A stretch of 40,734 bases of DNA from SG8-4 sp964598225 (GTDB taxonomy: Bacteria > Planctomycetota > Phycisphaerae > Sedimentisphaerales > Anaerobacaceae). The stretch lies in assembly GCA_964598225.1 (NCBI GenBank), contig CAZRBG010000053.1, positions 1 to 40,734 on the forward strand. The letters run 5' to 3'. The translations under genes were made by a program, and so were the position numbers. Shown here piece after piece: positions 15,372-24,036 of the stretch. The notes beneath the pieces are model-generated. The model did no database searches and was not told the DNA's origin. It was given only the letters and a program-made list of their open reading frames with translations. The stretch's first letter is position 1, and every line of letters starts with the position of its first letter.

Positions 15372-18300
15372 TCACTTTCCGAAGCAGGCGATCTTGCCCT
15401 TCTGCATCGCAACGTAAAGCCTGCCGTTTGCTGCGATCAATCCGTTGAAAACCGGCGGCATGGGAAGCTCGTCCTTCCACATTGTCTGACCGCTTGCCGG
15501 GTCGATGGCGCAGAGCACGCCGCCCTTTCTACCTTCGAAAGCGCCGAGCGGATCGTCCGGATCGACAACGTCCGGCGGGCCGGCGACAAAGAGCACGTCG
15601 TCGGTAATTACCATGGTATTGATCCGAACGCGTATCTTTTGAGACCATGTCTGCCTGCCGCCGGCTCTGTCGACTGCGAACAGCAGGTATCCCTTCTTGC
15701 CCGGGACGAAATAAACGTCGGGATTGAGGCCCTGAAGCGAGTCGAACATTCGCACAAAATAAGCTGTTTTCTCATCATGCACGACAAGCCGTGAATGGGC
15801 ATTTCGTCCGAACTGCCAGGGAATTCGCTTGAAATACGAATCGTCGAGCAATCCGCCTTTCGACGAGACCCTCGTGCTTGTCCGTTTCGCGGGCACAGTC
15901 TTTTGCTTAAGACCCGCATCGAATGTCAAATCTCGCATGTAGATGTATCGACCATCTCCCTGAAGTATATCCGGCAAAGAACCCATCGGAAGCTTGTAGT
16001 TTTGCGAGATATCGTCAACGTCGTAATGGGGTCCCTGCAATTTAGTCTGGTGGCGCAGCTCACCCGTACCCGCATCAAGACCGTACATGTAAATGCCTCC
16101 GTCCAGGTGTGAGGATCGGCCTGCTGCGAAATAGACTGTGCCGTTCTGCACCAGCGCGCTGCCGTGAACGGGCCATGCCGACTCAAGCCGGCCGAAGGCG
16201 CCGATGCGTCTACCCTGCGGCGCAGCGGCGAAACGCCACACTAATGCGCCGTCGGAAGCGCGCAAACAGTATACCCAGCCGTCGGCACAGCCGAATATCA
16301 CGGTGCCTTTATAGCAGGTCGGCGGCGAATCGACCCGTGCGCCTGCAACGTATTCCCAAATTTTCTCACCATTGTCAGCATTCAGCGCCGCAACATGATG
16401 TTCATCGACAAGCGGAACAAAGATGCGCCCATCTGCGTGAACGGGCGCGGTGATTTTCCTGCCGATAGTCTCTTGCCAGAGTAATCGCAATTTGGCGGAT
16501 ACATCGGTATCGGCAGCGCCGCTCCGCAGCGAATCATGCCGCCAGGCAGGCCAGTCCTCGGGACCAGCCGCCCTGCCGCTTGCCTGCCCATACGCCGGGC
16601 CTCGTTCGAGGCGGTTGGACCTCTCGCCACCGGTTCGACGATACTGACGCGGAATCTCCGGCGCCAGCGCGTTCATGCCGTTGATCTTCTCATCTATATA
16701 ACATACGCACGGATGAGGCGGAGCGTATTGAAGGCCGTTGGCCGGCATCATACCGACGTGACACGTGCCGCGAACCCAGTTGTGGATGGAATGGTTGCCG
16801 TCGTGGAGATCGACGAATTCGCTGCCCCGACGGCTCGCGATGATATAACGCAGCGTTGCCTTATTCCGGTAGCAGCGATGGTGGTGGTGGGTTTTGAAAA
16901 TCTTGCCGAGCGGGACCTTCTTCGCAAGCTTGCCGGTATGGAGGTCGCAGCCGTTGACGCTCACCGGAAATTTGCTGCCGCGCTTCGACGGCTTGCCTCC
17001 GACTTGGAGTCTTTCTCGCGCAAGCTCGGCGCTCCACGTCCAGACCAGCCCGTCAATCACGAAAACGTCCTTCCACTCGTACCACAAGTGCTGCAAGTAT
17101 TTCTTCGGCTGTTTCCAGAGAATCTCTCCGGATGAGGCCGAGAACGCCGCAAGCTGATTGGGACTGGCATGAACAACGACTCCGTCGGTGACGATCAGCG
17201 TGCCCACCCAGACCTTGTGCGCCGCATCGATTCTGCCTGCATTATAGTCCGCTTCAACCAGCGGGAACTCAGTACGCCATCTTTCCTCGCCGGTTCTGTA
17301 ATCCAGAACTACTACGTCTTCGCCATCGAGAAGCGCAACGACTTTGCCGTCTGTTGCGATGTTCAAGGTGGGATCGACCTTGGCGGCCGGCACGCTGCCG
17401 TGCATCGCTCTGAATCGGTAGTAGTCCGTGGTCGTTCCGCTGTAAGAATTCTTCGACGTCCACAGCGTCTTGCCGCTCTCGGCGTCTACTACCTTTACCC
17501 TCGCGCGGTCCTCTTCGAGCACGGTCAGAATCAATAAGCCGTCGCGGTACAGAATCTCAGCAGTCCGCGCTGTCCCACCGTACGTCTTGAGTATTTCTCC
17601 GGTCCTGGCATCGAGTTCGGTCACCGGCGGGCGGTAGCCGAGCGTGACGTAGACTTTGTCGTTTACGGCAACGAGTCGTTTTGCGATGTTCAGCGGGATC
17701 ACGCCCGGTCGCGGCGTGAACCACGAGGGCTTCCACGCCCGCCAGCCCCAGTCCTCAATCGGCACCTTCCAGAGCGGTACGCCGTTAAAGGCGTCTCTGG
17801 CAATCAGGAACCACTTGTCGGGCAGATCATGGTCGCCGAGTAGGCTGATCGGCGCCTCGTCGGCGATATAAAACAACCGGCCGCGAGAGGTCACAATCGT
17901 CCGCACGCTCGAATCGCTCTCATGCGAGCGCAGCCACATCGGGCCGGAAATCCACTGATAATGTTTCGGCGGAGCGACAACCGTGTCATTAGCCACAGGA
18001 TTACCGTCGGCATCGTGAAGGTAGTGCGTCCATTCGTCTATCTCTTTAGGCCAGGGCTTGACTGCCTTTATCCATGTGCCTGTCCGGCTAACCTCGAAAC
18101 CCACTTCCGCCAACTTCTCAGTCAGATTCTCTGCGCTTTTGAAATAGGCTGCCCCAAGCGGCGCGAGCACTCTGAAAACTTCACCGACGGACAGTCCCTT
18201 TACGGCAGCTTTGGAGTAATTATCCACAACAACCAGGTTGATCAGATTCTCTGCGTACGGCAAATAATCGTACGCCGAGTAGTCCGCCGAGACGGGGCCG

Positions 18301-18620
18301 TATTTCCCGCTCGATCTAATAGCCGAACGGGTCGCGGCAAGTTTCTCCTCGTTCGAGACAAGAGCCTGAACAACGAAATTCCCCCGGCGAGAAATAGCAA
18401 CAGCCAGCTCGCTCACGTCATCACCGAGAACGACACAGATTCCGCCCGCGCAGTCATCCGACGCCGCTGTAATGAGCTTTGCATCGGAGACCGCGTCAGC
18501 AAGAGCGGGTGAAACGCCGAGGTAAATGCCAAGGGCAGTGACAGTCAACACAGATAGTAGCCTGGGTTTCAGCCCGCCGATCCACTTTGGTGGGGCAAGC
18601 CCCACCCTATAGGTCTTCAT
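15372..18620 (-). CDS. Exported PQQ-like beta-propeller protein with methyltransferase-like front
   Basis: 1082 residues. A signal peptide (about 12-42, ending ALADA) is followed by a segment resembling a degenerate SAM-methyltransferase fold (about 45-175, '...GEVFRVLAPLGAAYF', without a clear SAM loop). Then come beta-propeller blades of the PQQ/BamB type (about 190-590 and 690-1080), recognisable as 'ldarTGeilk', 'DYRTGEERWRTEF', 'NADNGEKIWEY' and 'DPASGQTMWKDEL'. Such propellers bind PQQ in quinoprotein dehydrogenases or act as scaffolds; PQQ ligands cannot be assigned here. GGAGG precedes the ATG at 18620. Residues 4-11 are encoded by a palindromic unit inside the signal peptide n-region. 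It is the last gene of the minus-strand run beginning at 23318, 57 bases after panB. Confidence 0.85.
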   Translation of the reverse strand: MKTYRVGLAPPKWIGGLKPRLLSVLTVTALGIYLGVSPALADAVSDAKLITAASDDCAGGICVVLGDDVSELAVAISRRGNFVVQALVSNEEKLAATRSAIRSSGKYGPVSADYSAYDYLPYAENLINLVVVDNYSKAAVKGLSVGEVFRVLAPLGAAYFKSAENLTEKLAEVGFEVSRTGTWIKAVKPWPKEIDEWTHYLHDADGNPVANDTVVAPPKHYQWISGPMWLRSHESDSSVRTIVTSRGRLFYIADEAPISLLGDHDLPDKWFLIARDAFNGVPLWKVPIEDWGWRAWKPSWFTPRPGVIPLNIAKRLVAVNDKVYVTLGYRPPVTELDARTGEILKTYGGTARTAEILYRDGLLILTVLEEDRARVKVVDAESGKTLWTSKNSYSGTTTDYYRFRAMHGSVPAAKVDPTLNIATDGKVVALLDGEDVVVLDYRTGEERWRTEFPLVEADYNAGRIDAAHKVWVGTLIVTDGVVVHASPNQLAAFSASSGEILWKQPKKYLQHLWYEWKDVFVIDGLVWTWSAELARERLQVGGKPSKRGSKFPVSVNGCDLHTGKLAKKVPLGKIFKTHHHHRCYRNKATLRYIIASRRGSEFVDLHDGNHSIHNWVRGTCHVGMMPANGLQYAPPHPCVCYIDEKINGMNALAPEIPRQYRRTGGERSNRLERGPAYGQASGRAAGPEDWPAWRHDSLRSGAADTDVSAKLRLLWQETIGRKITAPVHADGRIFVPLVDEHHVAALNADNGEKIWEYVAGARVDSPPTCYKGTVIFGCADGWVYCLRASDGALVWRFAAAPQGRRIGAFGRLESAWPVHGSALVQNGTVYFAAGRSSHLDGGIYMYGLDAGTGELRHQTKLQGPHYDVDDISQNYKLPMGSLPDILQGDGRYIYMRDLTFDAGLKQKTVPAKRTSTRVSSKGGLLDDSYFKRIPWQFGRNAHSRLVVHDEKTAYFVRMFDSLQGLNPDVYFVPGKKGYLLFAVDRAGGRQTWSQKIRVRINTMVITDDVLFVAGPPDVVDPDDPLGAFEGRKGGVLCAIDPASGQTMWKDELPMPPVFNGLIAANGRLYVAMQKGKIACFGK
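18589..18610. repeat. Palindromic unit, GTAGGGTGGGG type, inside a signal peptide
   Basis: On the minus strand ATAGGGTGGGGCTTGCCCCA then CC, encoding residues 4-11 (YRVGLAPP) of the PQQ-repeat protein. The ribosome site GGAGG and ATG lie just outside it, so translation does pass through the unit. Confidence 0.85.
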
Positions 18621-18677
18621 GCTACACCTCCATTATCGTCGGAAAGGGCCTTACATTCGTTGAAGGCGCTATGGTGC

Positions 18678-19526
18678 TTATTCGAATTCCTTTTCAATAG
18701 CTTCGAGCACCTCATCCGACATTGCATAGCAGTTTTCCTCGCTCGGAAAGGCGCCTGCTCGCACTTCTTCGGCGTACTGTGTAAAGGCCTGCTGCATCAG
18801 CTTGTTAAACTCCTGATAGCGTTTCGCGAACTTGGGAGTAAATTTGTCATACATTCCGAGCACATCCGGCGTGACCAGCAATTGTCCCGAACAGTCCGGT
18901 CCGCCGCCGATACTCATAGTTGGTACGCGCAGCTTCTTTGTAATATACGCAGAGAGTTTAGCGGGAACGGCTTCGATGATAATCATAAATGCTCCGGCTT
19001 CCTGCAGGGCGATCGCTTCGGCCACTACCTTTCGTGCCGTTTCCACGTCCTTTCCCTGGACCTTCATCCCGCCGAGAGCGCCTATCGCCTGAGGGTGCAG
19101 CCCGACGTGGCCGACCACGGCGATACCCATCTCCACAATCGCACGGGTCTTTTCAATGTGGTTCGGCGTGGCTTCGAACTTGACGCCATCAACCTTCGCT
19201 TCCGTCACAAAGCGGGCGGCGTTACGCATGGTATCTTCCACGCTGTATTGGAAAGAGCCGAACGGCATATCGGCGATAACCATCGTTCGGTCGCACGCCC
19301 GTGCAACAGCGGCACAGTGCAGTATCATCATGTCCATTGTTGCATTGAGGGTGTTCGGATGTCCGTGCACCACCATTGCGCATGAATCGCCGACCAAAAT
19401 CATGTCGATACCCGCGTCGTTGACCTGCCTGGCGGTGGGATAGTCATACGCCGTCAGCATCGTGATAATTTCATTATTGTCCTTCATTTCCTGAATGGTT
19501 CTAACCGTATGTTTCTTATCGCTCAT
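18678..19526 (-). CDS. panB: PanB-like ketopantoate hydroxymethyltransferase
   Basis: 282 residues, one TIM barrel of the phosphoenolpyruvate/pyruvate superfamily. By family PanB adds a hydroxymethyl group from methylene-tetrahydrofolate to 3-methyl-2-oxobutanoate in pantothenate synthesis. All main active-site blocks are present: TAYDYPTA, GDS and ADMPFGS (metal Asp), VKFEA (Lys and Glu), GHVGLHPQ, IIEAVP (Glu) and PKFAKRY. AGGAG lies 6 bases before the ATG. Unusually, panC and panD are absent and the gene sits between an MFS carrier (42 bases upstream) and a PQQ-repeat protein (57 bases downstream), in a run with a tartrate-type dehydrogenase and a transaldolase-like protein. It may be the housekeeping PanB, or a related aldolase working on another 2-oxo acid. 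Confidence 0.88.
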   Translation of the reverse strand: MSDKKHTVRTIQEMKDNNEIITMLTAYDYPTARQVNDAGIDMILVGDSCAMVVHGHPNTLNATMDMMILHCAAVARACDRTMVIADMPFGSFQYSVEDTMRNAARFVTEAKVDGVKFEATPNHIEKTRAIVEMGIAVVGHVGLHPQAIGALGGMKVQGKDVETARKVVAEAIALQEAGAFMIIIEAVPAKLSAYITKKLRVPTMSIGGGPDCSGQLLVTPDVLGMYDKFTPKFAKRYQEFNKLMQQAFTQYAEEVRAGAFPSEENCYAMSDEVLEAIEKEFE

Positions 19527-19568
19527 GATCTGCTCCTGTTGAAAATATCATTAATCCTTCGTCAATGA

Positions 19569-21053
19569 TTATGGTTCGTTTACGTCCTGCTGCAATGTGT
19601 TTTTCAATTCATTGGGGTCTGCCTGGTTCGCATCTGCCGCAGGTTCCGGCTCTTTCCGGACCGATTTGGAGATATTGTAGCCGACCGTGGCGAGCGTAAG
19701 CAGAACCAGCGCACTGAGCATTGCGATGAATCTGTCCCGAATCTGTGCCGGCGAAAGCTTGCGATCCGAAGTCCGGTTAGGATTCATGAAGCACCAGATA
19801 ACAATAGCCGCGAGATTCAGACCTGCCGCAAATCCGAAGAACAAATTAGCACTGCCCGTCTCTTTGTTGAGCAGAAGCGGGAATAAGATAGCGCTCAGCG
19901 CCGCCCCGATATTGCCTACCATGTTCATCGAGCCGGATACCGCACCGGAATTAGCGCCGCCGATATCGTTGCAGAAGGCCCAGCTCGGACTAAGCGTCAT
20001 GTCTACGCCGAACGTTGCAATCGCGAAACAGAAGATAAACCAGTAGAGCTGCGACTGCCCGGTAGAAAGAAAGTCCAGGTTCTTGGCCTGCATCGCCAGC
20101 ACCAAGCCGATGACTCCCAGAGAGAACCCGACAATCGCCGTGGCCCGCCTCGACCCGACGTGATAGCCTTTCTTGTACAAACCCGTCACCATCGAGCCTG
20201 CGATCCAGTTCGCAAAAGCGGCGAAAATAAGCGGCAGGGCCGAGAAATAGACGGCCCTCGGATTGTCGGGCCACTGGTTTCGCAGATACGAAGGCAGCCA
20301 GGAGAGACTGATGAAGAAAGTCACGTTACTGGCAAAGTACTGGAGCATAGCCAGCGACATGTTGAGCGAAGTGAACACCTCGGCGAAAGAGGCCCTCAAG
20401 GTTGCTGTGAAATCGCTGACTCTGCCTTTTTCGATGTATTGGAGTTCTTGTTCATTCACCCTGCGGTTATCTTTCGGGTTATCGCGGAACCAGATCAGCC
20501 AGGCGACAGCCCAGATAACACCTATCAGGCCGTTGACGCCAAAGGTCCAGCGCCAGCCGATCTTCATGATCAGCCACGGCATCAGAAACAGCGAGAAAGC
20601 CGCACCCAGCCGGCTGCCTGAAAAGTTAATGCCGTGCGCCAGGCCGCGATCCTTCACCGGCAACCACCTGAAGAAAGCCTGCGCGGCGCCCGGAAACGCC
20701 CCTGCTTCGCCGGAGCCGAACAAGAATCTCAGGATCAACATCTGGATGGCGTTCCGAGCCGCCCCTGTTAGAGCCGTGAACACACTCCAAACGGAGACCA
20801 CCAGAGTCAGCGCCTTACGAGGTCCCAACTTGTCGGCTATCCACCCGGCGGGAACCTGGAACAGCGCGTATCCGATGGCGAATATGCCCAAGACCAATCC
20901 CATGGTCTCGCCGGAGATCGACAGGTCTTTTTTGATATGTTCGACTGCCGAGGCTATACAGGCGCGATCCATGTACGTGTTGACGCTGTGGAAGAACAGG
21001 ATGCCGATCAGAATGAATCGCTGGCGGCTCATACGTCCGTTGGGCTGTGTCAT
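19569..21053 (-). CDS. MFS transporter, anion:cation symporter type
   Basis: 494 residues with about 12 hydrophobic segments in two bundles and the MFS loop-2/3 motif GWIADKLGPRKA. The N-terminal block (FHSVNTYMDRACIASA, 'GETMGLVLGIFAIGYALFQ') and the GEAGAFPGA motif place it in the ACS family, whose members import organic anions such as hexuronates, glucarate, tartrate or phthalate with protons. After TM12 there is an extra hydrophobic segment (about 440-460) and an acidic tail of about 35 residues, which is unusual. It starts 14 bases after the transaldolase-like gene and ends 42 bases before panB, so it is firmly within the operon and likely imports its substrate. Confidence 0.88.
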   Translation of the reverse strand: MTQPNGRMSRQRFILIGILFFHSVNTYMDRACIASAVEHIKKDLSISGETMGLVLGIFAIGYALFQVPAGWIADKLGPRKALTLVVSVWSVFTALTGAARNAIQMLILRFLFGSGEAGAFPGAAQAFFRWLPVKDRGLAHGINFSGSRLGAAFSLFLMPWLIMKIGWRWTFGVNGLIGVIWAVAWLIWFRDNPKDNRRVNEQELQYIEKGRVSDFTATLRASFAEVFTSLNMSLAMLQYFASNVTFFISLSWLPSYLRNQWPDNPRAVYFSALPLIFAAFANWIAGSMVTGLYKKGYHVGSRRATAIVGFSLGVIGLVLAMQAKNLDFLSTGQSQLYWFIFCFAIATFGVDMTLSPSWAFCNDIGGANSGAVSGSMNMVGNIGAALSAILFPLLLNKETGSANLFFGFAAGLNLAAIVIWCFMNPNRTSDRKLSPAQIRDRFIAMLSALVLLTLATVGYNISKSVRKEPEPAADANQADPNELKNTLQQDVNEP

Positions 21054-21067
21054 GTTGCAATCCTATA

Positions 21068-22117
21068 TTAAGCCTTTTTGCGTCGCTCTTCGATCAACTC
21101 AAGGGCGTTCTTCCAGGCGCTGATAAAGGAATTTCGGAAGTACATAACCGGCCCGTATTCTTCGTATTCCTCGACCTTAAGGCCGTCCTCCATATACGCC
21201 TGTCGGAACGGGGGCACTTTGGACAGCAGTTCGTCCAAAACGTGATCCTGAACCGGATTGAACAGGCGCGAGACCACGGGTTGATCCAGTTCCAGCAGTT
21301 TATCTGCGGTCCCTCGCCAGTTCATGGTGATGCAGACTTCGCCGCCGACCATTTCGGTAAAGTGGTGGAGGCCGCGGACTCCCCCGCCGATGAATCCGAG
21401 CTGGTAACCGCGGTCGTGCATGAATCTATACACCTTCTTGGCGATAACCATGCCGGCCTGATAGAGAATGTCCGGCGATATCTTGATGCCCAGCTTGTCC
21501 ACCTCCTTACCGAGCCACTCATCATAGATACCGGTTATAAGGGAACAGTAAGAGACCGGTTTGGTCTTGGTCTTTGCAGTTATCTTGTGGTACATCTCGC
21601 AAACGTCGATGATCTGGCTAAGGCCCATGATCTCCGTTGCATTGAGCGGCGTGTTTTCCTCGATCAGGACACCCATTGCCTCAAGACCGGCCTCGGTCGC
21701 CGGAATCTTAATCATGATGTTCGGGCTCATCGCCCGGTTTTTCCGCCCTTCGTCGATGATAACCTGCGGATCCTCCTCATTGATAGGATCGCCCTGGATG
21801 CTGACGTAGCCATGCTCGCCGTTGGTTTTCTCATAGACGGTCATGAACTTCTCGGCGACTCTTTTGACTAACTTGCGCTGAAGGATACACTCGACCTCGT
21901 TGTCATCGTCGCTTTCTTTCAGAGTTTCATCCAACAGAGCAATCGCCTGCTCTTTGTGCTCGGGATGGGTCAGCATTTTCCAGGTGTAAGAGGGATTCTG
22001 CGTACAACCCATTGCTCCGGCTTCGATGGCCCATTCCGCCTCCTGCGGCGTAACGTTGTTAATCCACATCTTCGTGGGACTCAGGGCCGCCACGCGATGA
22101 AAATAATCATTTCTCAT
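21068..22117 (-). CDS. Transaldolase-family Schiff-base aldolase of unknown substrate
   Basis: 349 residues, class I aldolase barrel of the transaldolase family. The Schiff-base lysine is K137 in IMIKIPAT. The family 'TNPS' block is CTQNPS (38-43), followed later by LNATEIMGLSQ and SLITGIYDEWL. Two acid/base positions differ from classical transaldolase: the early Asp region reads MWINNVT, and the Glu of the strand before the lysine is Gln108 (VSIQGD), which is the residue I recall for fructose-6-phosphate aldolase-type members. This suggests aldol cleavage rather than dihydroxyacetone transfer, though not proven. The C-terminal extension of about 80 residues is longer than in FSA. AGGAAAGG lies upstream of the ATG. 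The dehydrogenase gene ends 139 bases upstream and the MFS gene starts 14 bases downstream. Confidence 0.8.
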   Translation of the reverse strand: MRNDYFHRVAALSPTKMWINNVTPQEAEWAIEAGAMGCTQNPSYTWKMLTHPEHKEQAIALLDETLKESDDDNEVECILQRKLVKRVAEKFMTVYEKTNGEHGYVSIQGDPINEEDPQVIIDEGRKNRAMSPNIMIKIPATEAGLEAMGVLIEENTPLNATEIMGLSQIIDVCEMYHKITAKTKTKPVSYCSLITGIYDEWLGKEVDKLGIKISPDILYQAGMVIAKKVYRFMHDRGYQLGFIGGGVRGLHHFTEMVGGEVCITMNWRGTADKLLELDQPVVSRLFNPVQDHVLDELLSKVPPFRQAYMEDGLKVEEYEEYGPVMYFRNSFISAWKNALELIEERRKKA

Positions 22118-22155
22118 GACTCAAATCCTTTCCTGATTGTTCCTTTCCAAAGATG

Positions 22156-22172
22156 GGTGGGCACCGCCCGCC
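22156..22172. repeat. Degenerate palindromic unit in the operon gap
   Basis: GGTGGGCACCGCCCGCC, 6 of 7 arm pairs, between the dehydrogenase and transaldolase-like genes. It is a variant of the GGTGGGC units at 15323. An RNA hairpin here could separate expression of the first gene from the rest. Confidence 0.55.
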
Positions 22173-22256
22173 AATCAACTACGGTTTAATACTTACGCTT
22201 GTGGTTTTTTCCACCTTACGAACAAATCAGTAGACAGTAAATCATAAATCATAATT

Positions 22257-23318
22257 CTAAAGGTTTCTAATAACGGCATCAGCCACCTGCGAGGTCTTTG
22301 CAGAACCGCCGAGGTCAATAGGCAGCACGCCCCGCGCAATGGTCCTTTCAATCGCTCGAACGATACTGCCCGCGGCCTGCTCGGCGCCTAAATGATCGAG
22401 CATAATCGCTCCGGACCAGATAGCGCCGAGGGGATTTGCGATTCCCCGGCCGGCGATATCCGCCGCAGGATCGTGAATCGGCTCGAACATCGAGGGGTAG
22501 ATTTTCTCAGGATTAATGTTGCCGCTCGGCCCCAAACCGACGCTGCCCGTTATCGCGCCGCCGAGATCGCTGAGAATGTCGCCGATGAAATTGGTCGTCA
22601 CGATGACATCGAATTGCTCGGGCCGCAAAACGAAACTCGCCGAGGCGTCATCAACGTACATCTTGCGATACTCGACATCGGAAAAATCTTCACTCACCTG
22701 CTCGATAATCCGATCCCAGTAAGCAAGGCTGTGAATAAGGGTGTCTGATTTGGTAACGTTTGTCACACGCTTGCGGCGGCGCCGGGCCAGCTCGAAAGAA
22801 TAACGGCCGATCCGCTCTATTCCCTGTCGGGTGAATACGCTCAAGTCGGTCGCCATGCCGTCGAGAAAGTCAGCCCTGATAAAACCGCCTGACTGAACGA
22901 ATTCACCTTCGGTGTTCTCGCGGACGACAACAAAGTCGATATCCTCAGGTCCCTTGTTTCGAAGCGGCCCTTCGATCCCCGGCAAGAGCCTCACGGGACG
23001 ATAGTTGACATATTGATCGAAACCTGTCCGGACTTTAAATGTGAAAAGTTTTGCCGGCAACGTATCATCCACATCCGGCAGTCCGACCGCGCCTAAATAG
23101 ATCGCATCGAATTCTCCGAGCATATCCAGGGCGTCTTCAGGCATGAATTCACCGGTATCGGTGTAGTATCCGGCCCCGTAGGGAAACTCTTGGTATTCGA
23201 GTGCGAAGCCGAATCGCTCGGCAGCGGCGTCCAGAACCTTTATCCCCGCCGGAATAATCTCCGGTCCCACGCCGTCGCCGGCAATGGAGGCGATCCTGTA
23301 TTTTCTGTCTTTACTCAT
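22257..23318 (-). CDS. Tartrate/D-malate-type decarboxylating dehydrogenase with Tyr-to-Phe active site
   Basis: 353 residues of the isocitrate/isopropylmalate dehydrogenase family. GDGVGPE opens the nucleotide fold; FDQYVNYRPVRLLPG, VVRENTEGEF, NVTKSDTL and NFIGDILSDLGGAI supply substrate Arg residues, Lys190 and the metal Asp residues. The short DTLPAKLF loop and FDQYVNYRPVR fit the TtuC/DmlA branch (tartrate, D-malate, 3-alkylmalate) rather than LeuB or Icd. Where the family has the catalytic Tyr ('ENTEGEY') this protein has Phe140, confirmed from the TTC codon. Oxidation could remain while proton transfer in decarboxylation is altered. It is the first gene of the five-gene minus-strand run. 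A strong promoter lies only 11 bases before the ATG, and no ribosome site fits. Confidence 0.87.
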   Translation of the reverse strand: MSKDRKYRIASIAGDGVGPEIIPAGIKVLDAAAERFGFALEYQEFPYGAGYYTDTGEFMPEDALDMLGEFDAIYLGAVGLPDVDDTLPAKLFTFKVRTGFDQYVNYRPVRLLPGIEGPLRNKGPEDIDFVVVRENTEGEFVQSGGFIRADFLDGMATDLSVFTRQGIERIGRYSFELARRRRKRVTNVTKSDTLIHSLAYWDRIIEQVSEDFSDVEYRKMYVDDASASFVLRPEQFDVIVTTNFIGDILSDLGGAITGSVGLGPSGNINPEKIYPSMFEPIHDPAADIAGRGIANPLGAIWSGAIMLDHLGAEQAAGSIVRAIERTIARGVLPIDLGGSAKTSQVADAVIRNL

Positions 23319-23329
23319 CCTGGCAGAGA

Positions 23330-23357
23330 ATTATAGGCGGTTATGCGAAATGTACAA
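23330..23357 (-). promoter_or_regulatory. Predicted operon promoter giving a near-leaderless mRNA
   Basis: On the minus strand TTGTAC (23352-23357), 16-base spacer, TATAAT (23330-23335). Only 11 bases separate the -10 from the dehydrogenase ATG, so the 5' leader would be about 2-5 bases. Confidence 0.6.
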
Positions 23358-24036
23358 GATAAAAACCGCCGAGCATCAGCACCTGCGGGGCCAGGAACCA
23401 TATTTGTTCTCCAACAAAAGAATGAGCATTCGCAATATTGGAAGATGCCGGGAGAGTAATCAATAAGTCTTTGTGACTTGCTTGCGCACAATCTTTAAAA
23501 AAGAATAATAAAAATTTGAAAAGTGTAATTGTTTATAACAGCTATTCAGCGCAAAGCTTACGAGTTCGTTTGCGTCGAACAGCCGATAATTCTTACCGTG
23601 ACATCTCTTTTTTTCTTGACGGTGTGCGACGATTTGGATAAAAGAGGATGTATGGATGGTTTGGGTGGTGAATAAGTAACCGTATGAGAGAAACACGGTG
23701 ACATAGCGAAAGTTTTAATCGTTATGGGTTTTCACCATTTTGTTTCCTGCTCTGAAATAGAATTGATGTATCATTTGCGAGCGAGGATTCGCAAGGAAGG
23801 AATGAAAAGGCAGTGAAAGGAATGAGATACCCCACTTTGTATTGTCGTTTGTTGGTTTTCTTGCGCCTTGTGGCGCCTGCGTTGTGTCGAGTAACACGAC
23901 GCTGTGTAGTCCTCGATCAGAGGAAGTGGAACCGACTGGAACAGTTCGAGCGCAGCGGCTATTATAAAGCCGGTGCTCCGAAACATTTCTTTTGAGTATT
24001 CACGGAAGGCCTGTCCGTAAGGGATTACGAAACAAA
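23358..24036. other. Gene-poor AT-rich stretch
   Basis: About 680 bases with only short, unconvincing open frames on both strands. It holds small hairpins, e.g. GCGCCTTGTGGCGC near 23868 and ACGGAAGGCCTGTCCGT near 24003. It ends in a strong plus-strand terminator, so an untranslated RNA is possible, but no promoter was picked out with confidence. Confidence 0.5.

Noticed and set aside
15372..18620. Possible PQQ-dependent dehydrogenase
   Set aside because: Propeller repeats are clear but no PQQ ligands or cytochrome partner can be assigned, so only the fold is claimed.
21068..22117. Housekeeping pentose-phosphate transaldolase
   Set aside because: Acid/base positions differ and the gene is locked in an operon with a carrier and a tartrate-type dehydrogenase.
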